NCBI GenBank assembly: GCA_025935445.1
Contig: JAICVG010000038.1
Coordinates: 1-8,172 of the forward strand
From: Nitrososphaera sp.
GTDB lineage: Archaea > Thermoproteota > Nitrososphaeria > Nitrososphaerales > Nitrososphaeraceae
Direction: 5' to 3'
DNA length: 8,172 nucleotides
In this document: positions 1 through 5,023 of the stretch, one piece after another
How positions within the stretch are numbered: the first letter of the stretch is position 1
How the letters are laid out: each line of letters begins with the position of its first letter
The notes under the pieces: model-generated
What the model was told of the DNA's origin: nothing
The model's input: only the letters and a program-made list of their open reading frames with translations
Database searches by the model: none
Translations under genes and position numbers: made by a program

Positions 1-566
1 AGAAGCGCTTCAAGGAATACGAGGACATTTTTTATAACAACCCGCTTTTCAGGCAGAGGACTGAAGGCGTGGCAGTGCTATCAAAGGAAGATGCCATCAA
101 GCTTGGAGTAACGGGCTCTGTTGTACGAGCATCTAATGTCCCATTTGATGTACGCAAGGCTGAGCCGTACGACATCTATAATGAAATCGATTTCAAGGTC
201 CAGTATATGAAGACAGGCGACTGCTTTGCAAGGTCCTATGTCCCATTGCTTGACATGCAGGAGTCATGCTATATCCTCGAGCAACTGCTCGACAAAATGC
301 CTGCTTCAGGAGAAGTGCGCGCCAAGCTCCAGCCAAATCCAAAGGGGCCGCCTGGAGAAGCTTACCGCCGTGTAGAATCTGGCAGAGGAGCTCTAGGATA
401 TCATATTGTAAGTGATGGGACACCCAAACCTTACAGAGTCAAGATATCAGTTGGCTCCTTCCGAAACATGCTTGCCCTACCACATTTGCTCGTTGGACAG
501 AGGCTTGCAGATATGCCGGCTGTATATTGGTCTCTAAACTACTGGCCGGTGGAGGCTGACAGATAG
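1..566 (+). CDS. nuoD: Complex I subunit D (49-kDa-type, quinone-site subunit), 3' part
   Basis: C-terminal 187 residues of NuoD; the 5' end lies outside the window. The frame is open from base 3 (KRFKEYEDIFYNNPLFRQRT), so the GTG at 69 is internal and not a start. NuoD is a peripheral-arm subunit that, with NuoB and NuoH, forms the quinone-reduction site; it has no cofactor of its own and descends from the [NiFe]-hydrogenase large subunit. Family landmarks are GVTGSVVRAS, FDVRKAEPYD, the PPGEAYRRVES block, GYHIVSDG followed by KPYRVKI, and a terminal E-x-D-R. Several usually conserved positions differ. The R-x-x-E stretch after GD-x-x-x-R reads VPLLDMQES. KIRxPSF reads KISVGSF. The C-terminal S-L-D-P reads SLNY, giving Asp to Asn. 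The NuoD assignment is very secure. The functional meaning of the substitutions is inference. It is followed 4 bases later by nuoH. Confidence 0.96.
   Translation, partial: KRFKEYEDIFYNNPLFRQRTEGVAVLSKEDAIKLGVTGSVVRASNVPFDVRKAEPYDIYNEIDFKVQYMKTGDCFARSYVPLLDMQESCYILEQLLDKMPASGEVRAKLQPNPKGPPGEAYRRVESGRGALGYHIVSDGTPKPYRVKISVGSFRNMLALPHLLVGQRLADMPAVYWSLNYWPVEADR
548..555 (+). promoter_or_regulatory. Possible Shine-Dalgarno for nuoH, inside the nuoD end
   Basis: GGTGGAGG lies within the last codons of nuoD, 15 bases before the nuoH ATG. It is purine-rich and can pair with an archaeal anti-SD (CACCUCC-type), but the spacing is long. Translation of nuoH may instead depend on coupling to nuoD termination 4 bases upstream. 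Confidence 0.4.
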
Positions 567-570
567 TTAA

Positions 571-1854
571 ATGGCTTCATATCCTCAAGACGTCCGCTTT
601 GGAGGATTTGTAGGTAGCCTGATTTGGCTCATATTTTGGATATTAGTCATAGTAGCGCTCGTAGGGCTCCCGCTGATCTTTATCATCCTGTTTTATGTTC
701 CACTGCCTGAAATTGACGGCAAAGTTTTAACGCCATATCTATTTCTCACATCTATACTATATCCGCAAAGTGCTTTCCCAGTCATTGAGACACTGCTTGC
801 TAGTACGTTCTTTAAGGTCGCAGTGTTTCCAGGATTTACCTACGCTGCGCTTATTGCTGCAGCAACGATATTCATAGAGCGCAAATTTCTTGCCAAGATG
901 CAACTCAGGGTGGGCCCACTCTATGCCGGCAAGATCGAGGGTATCCTGCAACTCATTGCAGATGGCTTGAAACTTATATCTAAAGAAATTATTATTCCCT
1001 CAGGAGCCGACAAGCTGATCTTTTGGGCGGCACCTATAGCGTATGTCGCGACTGCTGCAGCGGTTGTGGCTCTTATACCGGCCGGCCCCGGATTGGTGGT
1101 AGCAGACATTGATGTAGGCCTTCTTGCTGTATTTGCAATCCTTGGTTTCTTTCCGCTTATTGCCCTACTCTTCTCCTGGGCAAGTAACAGCAAGTACCCG
1201 TTCATAGGTGGACTTAGAGCTCTGCACCAGTTGATAGCCTTTGAAATTCCATTCTTAATCTCGGCCCTTTCAGTAGTCCTATTGTCTGGCACGCTTAACC
1301 TTACAGAAGTTGTTGAGTCGCAGATTCAATCATATTGGTTCATTTTTTTCCTGCCTATAAGCGCTTTTGTATTTTACATTTCATCGCTTGCCGAGCTTGA
1401 GAGGATACCCTTCGACTTACCGGAAGCCGAGTCCGAGATCGTAGCTGGATGGCTGACCGAGACATCCGGCATGATATACGGCCTTTTACAGCTAGGATCA
1501 TACATCAAAACATATGCACTTGCGGCATTGTTTGTAATTCTATTCCTTGGAGGTTGGGCCGGACCTCAGATCTTCCCTACAGAAATCATCCCAGCGTCTG
1601 CTGACGCAATAATCCCGATAGGTACGTTATATGATGCAACCGTTGCTAACGCCATCTTTTGGTTCACGCTCAAGACATTTGGCGTGATAATGCTAATGCT
1701 CCTGCCCAGAGGCATTAGTCCCAGAATCAGGATAGACATCCTGCTTCACACCGGCTGGTACAAACTCATCGTTCTTGCTTTTATCAACATGTTCATAGCC
1801 CTTGCACTAATATATGGGGGGGTACTTGGTCCTGGTGGTCTACTAGTTAGATGA
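571..1854 (+). CDS. nuoH: Complex I membrane subunit H (ND1-type), long form
   Basis: 427-residue polytopic membrane protein that forms the heel of the membrane arm and the roof of the quinone chamber. Family signatures in order: ERKFLAKMQLRVGP (103-116); LQLIADGLKLISKE (126-139); a KYPFIGGLRALHQ and AFEIP block (208-227); ERIPFDLPEAESEIVAGW (277-294), the acidic loop facing quinone; and PRGISPRIRIDILL (379-392) before the last helix. It is about 100 residues longer than the E. coli protein (about 325). Much of the excess is N-terminal: the ERK motif starts at residue 103 instead of about 40, with an added hydrophobic segment at about 15-43. Two usually conserved positions differ: tEYSG is TETSG (296-300), and the L-A-E-Y further on is LGSY (308-311), so a Glu is Ser310. 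The ATG at 571 fits the nuoD stop. The stop overlaps nuoI by 4 bases (ATGA). Confidence 0.97.
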   Translation: MASYPQDVRFGGFVGSLIWLIFWILVIVALVGLPLIFIILFYVPLPEIDGKVLTPYLFLTSILYPQSAFPVIETLLASTFFKVAVFPGFTYAALIAAATIFIERKFLAKMQLRVGPLYAGKIEGILQLIADGLKLISKEIIIPSGADKLIFWAAPIAYVATAAAVVALIPAGPGLVVADIDVGLLAVFAILGFFPLIALLFSWASNSKYPFIGGLRALHQLIAFEIPFLISALSVVLLSGTLNLTEVVESQIQSYWFIFFLPISAFVFYISSLAELERIPFDLPEAESEIVAGWLTETSGMIYGLLQLGSYIKTYALAALFVILFLGGWAGPQIFPTEIIPASADAIIPIGTLYDATVANAIFWFTLKTFGVIMLMLLPRGISPRIRIDILLHTGWYKLIVLAFINMFIALALIYGGVLGPGGLLVR

Positions 1855-2354
1855 CATCAGCAAGTGGCTTTATCAAATCCATTGAATCTGGCTCAAAGCA
1901 CCTTGTTATCAAGCGCTTTACTCTACGTTATCCAGAGCAAAAGCTCAAATTCGTAGGAGATGGTTATCAATTTGACCCAAAAAGGGGTGTTGGCATTGCA
2001 GGTTATAGAGGAAGACATATTCTATTCCATGATAAATGTACAGGTTGTCAGCTCTGTGCTATAGCATGTGAAGGCATCGCAGAAGCAATTGGAATGGTTA
2101 AGGTAGAAGACGAGCAGCAGTGGAAACAAAACAAAAAAGGGATAATGCCGCAGATTGACTACGGCAAGTGCGTGTTCTGCGGCCTTTGCGTTGATGCATG
2201 CCCCTTTTATGCACTCTTTATGACAAATGACTATGAGCTATCAGCGTTTACAAAGGAGCATCTCATTTACACACCAGCTCAGCTTGCAGTCAAGCCCAAG
2301 TACCAAGGTGATGTAGAGATCGTAATAGACGATAGAGGGGCAACACATGGCTGA
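1851..2354 (+). CDS. nuoI: Complex I 2x[4Fe-4S] ferredoxin-type subunit I
   Basis: 167-residue peripheral-arm subunit holding two tetranuclear clusters (N6a/N6b) that relay electrons toward the terminal cluster in NuoB. Two motifs are visible: C63-x2-C66-x2-C69-x3-C73 and C107-x2-C110-x2-C113-x3-C117. In this fold each cluster normally takes three Cys from one motif and the last Cys from the other. The N-terminus has the family's T-x-x-YPE segment (24-29) and a GYRGRH block (51-56), consistent with the helix that sits on the membrane arm next to NuoH. Oddity: the first motif ends C-E-G where ferredoxins and NuoI normally have C-P; the second ends normally in C-P. All eight Cys are kept, so the protein is expected to be functional. 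The ATG overlaps the nuoH stop (ATGA), and the 3' end overlaps nuoJ by 8 bases, indicating translational coupling. Confidence 0.97.
   Translation: MTSASGFIKSIESGSKHLVIKRFTLRYPEQKLKFVGDGYQFDPKRGVGIAGYRGRHILFHDKCTGCQLCAIACEGIAEAIGMVKVEDEQQWKQNKKGIMPQIDYGKCVFCGLCVDACPFYALFMTNDYELSAFTKEHLIYTPAQLAVKPKYQGDVEIVIDDRGATHG
2334..2340 (+). promoter_or_regulatory. Shine-Dalgarno-like site for nuoJ inside nuoI
   Basis: AGAGGGG ends 6 bases before the nuoJ ATG at 2347, which supports that ATG even though the gene begins within nuoI. Confidence 0.5.
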
Positions 2355-2901
2355 CCCGGTCTTTATTGCCGTCGCAGTCCTTACAGTTGGCACCGCTATC
2401 ATTTCACTTGAAGCACGTGAGCTGATCTATGGCGCAATCTCGCTTGCGATCGCAATGCTTGGTATTGCCGGCTTTTTCCTTTTATTAGATGCGCCATTCG
2501 TAGCAATGTTTCAGATAGCAGTTTATGTTGGCGCTGTTGCAGTACTTATTATATTCACAGTCATGTTGGTGAGAACCCAAGCGCTCTTTACTACAAAGGA
2601 AGACAAGAAGAGAAAGGGTGCAGGTATTGCGCTAATGCTGATAATAATGTCAAGCCTTGGGGCACTTCTGCTTACGTCAGGGCTCAGTGGCCAGTTTGGT
2701 GACTTTAATAGCTCTCCTGCAGTCAACTTTACAGAGATCGGCGAGCTGATGCTGACGTACTATGCTCCCGCTCTCATCATATTGGGGCTAACGCTGGCAG
2801 GATCTGTTATTGCAGCACTTGCACTCGCACGTAGGGAGAATATCGCAGAGGAGGAACAGGAAGAAGACGAGGAGCAGCGACATCATGAGCGAACTACTTG
2901 A
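2347..2901 (+). CDS. nuoJ: Complex I membrane subunit J (ND6-type) with acidic tail
   Basis: 184-residue membrane protein next to NuoH and NuoK, part of the E-channel that carries the redox-driven change into the membrane arm. About five hydrophobic segments can be seen (near 4-20, 29-48, 53-77, 92-112 and 136-160). The family signature lies in the third segment: FQIAVYVGAVAVLIIFTVML (55-74), with the usual Tyr at 60 in the stretch known to switch between alpha and pi helix. After the last helix comes a strongly acidic tail (about 164-177, mostly Glu/Asp) that ends in HH-E-R-T-T. A tail this charged is not a defining feature of NuoJ. It may face the cytoplasm, but no function can be assigned from sequence. 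The coding DNA for the tail also carries the nuoK ribosome-binding site and start, since the two genes overlap by 17 bases. Confidence 0.95.
   Translation: MADPVFIAVAVLTVGTAIISLEARELIYGAISLAIAMLGIAGFFLLLDAPFVAMFQIAVYVGAVAVLIIFTVMLVRTQALFTTKEDKKRKGAGIALMLIIMSSLGALLLTSGLSGQFGDFNSSPAVNFTEIGELMLTYYAPALIILGLTLAGSVIAALALARRENIAEEEQEEDEEQRHHERTT
2869..2874 (+). promoter_or_regulatory. Shine-Dalgarno for nuoK within the nuoJ acidic-tail codons
   Basis: GAGGAG lies 10 bases before the ATG at 2885. The same bases encode Glu residues of NuoJ. Together with NuoK length and homology this selects 2885 over the in-frame upstream ATG at 2810. Confidence 0.5.
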
Positions 2902-3187
2902 TTTCGTCATTGTTTCGATGGTGCTTGTTGCCATCGGAATCTACGGTCTTGTCGTGAAACGTAACGCAATTAGGATGCTATTTTCGATAGAAATCATTGT
3001 TAACGCTGCAAACCTCTTGCTTGTCGCCTTTTCAAGGGGCCTGCCAAATGCACAAGGGCAGGTAGTTGCCCTCTTCTCGATAGCCATTGCAGCTGCGGAA
3101 GTAGCCGTGGGTCTTGGGCTTATCATAGTAGCTTACAGGCTATACAAAGAAATTGATGTTGCAGAATTAAGGAGCATGCGAGGCTAG
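2885..3187 (+). CDS. nuoK: Complex I membrane subunit K (ND4L-type)
   Basis: Exactly 100 residues, the canonical length for bacterial NuoK, with three hydrophobic segments (about 6-24, 29-49 and 60-86). The two intramembrane glutamates essential in E. coli are at the same positions here: Glu36 (in FSIEIIVNAANLLLVAF) and Glu72 (in AIAAAEVAVGLGLIIVAYRLY). These carry the proton or charge relay between NuoJ and NuoN. A longer reading frame extends upstream to an ATG at 2810, but its extra 25 residues are hydrophilic, lie inside nuoJ in another frame and match nothing in NuoK, so 2885 is preferred. The gene overlaps the nuoJ end by 17 bases and is followed 15 bases later by nuoM. Confidence 0.97.
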   Translation: MSELLDFVIVSMVLVAIGIYGLVVKRNAIRMLFSIEIIVNAANLLLVAFSRGLPNAQGQVVALFSIAIAAAEVAVGLGLIIVAYRLYKEIDVAELRSMRG

Positions 3188-3190
3188 GAG
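3187..3190 (+). promoter_or_regulatory. Weak Shine-Dalgarno for nuoM overlapping the nuoK stop
   Basis: GGAG begins on the last base of the nuoK TAG, 12 bases before the nuoM ATG at 3203. It is short, so re-initiation after nuoK is a likely contributor. Confidence 0.35.
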
Positions 3191-3202
3191 CAAATCTAAA
3201 AA

Positions 3203-4999
3203 ATGGCAGAGTCATATTTCCTGTTGGCAGCAACCTTTATTCCTCTTTTGCTGGCACCAGTTGCTTACGCGATAGGCAGAAAGGCTGGCGCTAAGTCGGC
3301 AACTTGGTTTTCCTTTGGTGCTCTAGCAGTTTCTACGGGGTTAATGTTGATACCGGCAATTGGGGTCTATACCGGCCAACAGACAGTTTATGTCGAGCAA
3401 TATGCATGGGGCCAGTTTGGCAACTTTGGTCTGAGGCTTGACGGACTAAGCCTGCCTTTTGCACTAATTATCTACATTCTCTGTACAGTAATTGCGCTCT
3501 ATTCAAGGCCTTACATGGTTCACAAGGTGAAAGAGGATCTCCCTGGGCATGGTAATGGAGGAGAAGGAGGAGCAGCTGGAGTAGGAGGAGTAGGGCATGG
3601 CAGCAGCAATGATCCTTCAGTTCACGGCTCACATGCTCCCCCTAGTGAAAATATTGAATCCAGCTCGCAGGCGACAGTACTTGATACTCAACAGTACGTC
3701 AACAGCCAGGTAGCGCTTTACTTTGCACTTTATCTAACCTTTTCCATGGGGATGCTTGGCACAGTACTAGCAACCAACCTCATCCAATTCTATGTATTCT
3801 TTGAGCTGATGCTTGTTCCGTCATTCTTCCTAATTGCATTCTATGGCTATGGTGCAAGACGAAGGATAGCTCTGATGTTCTTTTTCTGGACCCATGCGGG
3901 GGCTGTCGTTCTGCTTCTTGGTCTTTTGGCCATGGGATTCTTTGCAGGTGGCTTTGATTTTGACACAATTAGGACAAATGCAAGCAACATCCCAGCGCAG
4001 TGGCTTCCGCTGATCGTGTTTGCACTTGTAATAGGGCTGGGTGTCAAACTTGCGGCCTTTATGCTCCACATTTGGCTACCGTACGCCCATGCAGAGGCTC
4101 CTACGCCTGTCTCAGCACTTTTGTCTCCTGCTATGATCGGCATCGGTGCATATGGTCTATTGCGACTTTGGATGGAGCTTCTCGCAGGTACAGGCAGCTA
4201 CGAGCAGTACAGTTTGTATATCAACATGTGGGGTCTTGCCACTATGATATATGGAGGTGCGATGGCGCTAATGCAGGACGACATTAAGAGGGTGCTCGCT
4301 TATTCCAGCATCAGCCAGATGGGTTACATACTATTTGGTCTTAGCTCTGAAAGTATACTTGGCATAACCGGCGGAACAATGATGTATATAACTCACGGCC
4401 TTGGCAAGGCGATCCTTTTCATGATGGCTGGCTCAATCATCCTTCAGACTGGCACAAGAAGCATGTCCAAGCTTGGTGGACTTGCAGGCAAGATGCCTTA
4501 TACTGCAGTGATTGCAATGATAGGTGCACTTACTATTATTGGCATACCGCCGACAAGCGGCTTTATGGCTGAATGGATATTGTTTAACGGCGTATTGCAA
4601 ACTGCAACAGCACAGATGGATCCACTTAGGACAACAATGTTTGCGCTTGGCATCCTTGCAACCGTGCTTTCGTCTGCCTACATCCTTTGGTTGTACAAGC
4701 GCATATTCTTTGGCAAGATACCGGAACACCTAGCGCACGTCAGGGACCCGAACTGGTACATCACTGCTACAATGGGAGTACTTGCTGCACTGACACTTAT
4801 AATAGGTGTTTATCCCGATTTGTTCCTAAACCCCATCACAGATTATTACAGCGATGTCATGTTTCAAGGACAGGAAGGCGTTGTGCTGCCTGTACCGTCA
4901 CAAGACACAGGCACAGAATTAGGAGTCCCACCGGAAAATACAGAACAAAATTCAGGAGGAGGAGTTGAGACTGCTGGAGCAGAAGAAGAAGGACAGTAG
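3203..4999 (+). CDS. nuoM: Complex I antiporter-like subunit M (ND4-type) with large insertion
   Basis: 598-residue polytopic proton-channel subunit; the family is usually about 500. NuoM-type features are SRPYM (101-105), FYVFFELMLVPSFFLIAFYGYG (196-217) with the channel Glu201 (E. coli E144), VKLAAFMLHIWLPYAHAEAPTP (281-302) with Lys282 (E. coli K234), and TSGFMAEW (451-458) with Glu457 (E. coli E407). The central TMH8 lysine (E. coli K265, in LLKTAAYGLLR) is missing: the stretch reads MIGIGAYGLLR, giving Gly313. TMH11 has Lys402 in THGLGKAILF, a position that is Lys in NuoL and Mrp proteins but usually not in bacterial NuoM. Two regions explain the extra length: a Gly/Ser/His-rich stretch (about 110-164) between TMH3 and TMH4, and a hydrophilic acidic C-terminal tail (about 556-598). 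The gene lies between nuoK and nuoL, so M precedes L, the reverse of E. coli. The ND4-type assignment is secure. The effect of the residue changes is inference. Confidence 0.95.
   Translation: MAESYFLLAATFIPLLLAPVAYAIGRKAGAKSATWFSFGALAVSTGLMLIPAIGVYTGQQTVYVEQYAWGQFGNFGLRLDGLSLPFALIIYILCTVIALYSRPYMVHKVKEDLPGHGNGGEGGAAGVGGVGHGSSNDPSVHGSHAPPSENIESSSQATVLDTQQYVNSQVALYFALYLTFSMGMLGTVLATNLIQFYVFFELMLVPSFFLIAFYGYGARRRIALMFFFWTHAGAVVLLLGLLAMGFFAGGFDFDTIRTNASNIPAQWLPLIVFALVIGLGVKLAAFMLHIWLPYAHAEAPTPVSALLSPAMIGIGAYGLLRLWMELLAGTGSYEQYSLYINMWGLATMIYGGAMALMQDDIKRVLAYSSISQMGYILFGLSSESILGITGGTMMYITHGLGKAILFMMAGSIILQTGTRSMSKLGGLAGKMPYTAVIAMIGALTIIGIPPTSGFMAEWILFNGVLQTATAQMDPLRTTMFALGILATVLSSAYILWLYKRIFFGKIPEHLAHVRDPNWYITATMGVLAALTLIIGVYPDLFLNPITDYYSDVMFQGQEGVVLPVPSQDTGTELGVPPENTEQNSGGGVETAGAEEEGQ
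3530..3694 (+). other. Gly/Ser/His-rich low-complexity insertion in NuoM
   Basis: Encodes NuoM residues about 110-164, between the end of TMH3 (SRPYMVHK) and TMH4 (starting near YVNSQVALYFALYL). Related proteins have only a short loop here. The first half is almost all Gly, Ala, Val and His, and the second half is rich in Ser, Pro and His. There are four His (115, 132, 141, 144), no Cys and no hydrophobic segment, so it is probably a disordered loop. The reading frame is intact on both sides. The DNA is purine-rich, with GGAGGA-type units and the octamer GGGCATGG at 3545-3552 and 3593-3600, which suggests growth by slippage or local duplication. Confidence 0.8.
3545..3600 (+). repeat. Imperfect GGAGGA/GTAGGAGGAGTAGGG repeat tract
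   Basis: A purine-rich imperfect tandem tract of GGAGGA, GAAGGAGGA and GTAGGAGGAGTA units lies between two copies of GGGCATGG. It encodes the Gly-rich part of the NuoM insertion. Its unit lengths are multiples of three, so the frame is kept. It is a plausible site of length variation between strains; that is inference. Confidence 0.55.
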
Positions 5000-5001
5000 G
5001 A

Positions 5002-5010
5002 GAGAGGAGG
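5002..5010 (+). promoter_or_regulatory. Strong Shine-Dalgarno upstream of nuoL, with an adjacent ATG-TGA
   Basis: GAGAGGAGG lies just after the nuoM stop and 13 bases before the nuoL ATG at 5024. The next bases, 5011-5016, read ATGTGA, a start codon followed at once by a stop. They directly abut the purine run, so initiation there is unlikely. The long spacing to 5024 is unusual, but no better nuoL start is visible. Confidence 0.5.
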
Positions 5011-5023
5011 ATGTGACTTATAG

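Noticed and set aside
69..71. GTG as a start of a short protein
   Set aside because: The frame is open to the left edge and the upstream residues also read as NuoD, so this is an internal Val codon of a truncated gene.
921..1292. 123-residue open frame on the minus strand
   Set aside because: Antisense to the conserved core of nuoH; no family resemblance.
1816..1822. Seven-G run in nuoH (and a similar one at about 6232-6238 in nuoL) as possible frameshift sites
   Set aside because: Both frames continue with family-matching sequence on each side, so neither a frameshift nor programmed slippage is needed.
2810..2884. Upstream in-frame extension of nuoK
   Set aside because: The 25 added residues are hydrophilic, overlap nuoJ codons and would break the canonical 100-residue length; Glu36/Glu72 numbering and a GAGGAG site support the ATG at 2885.
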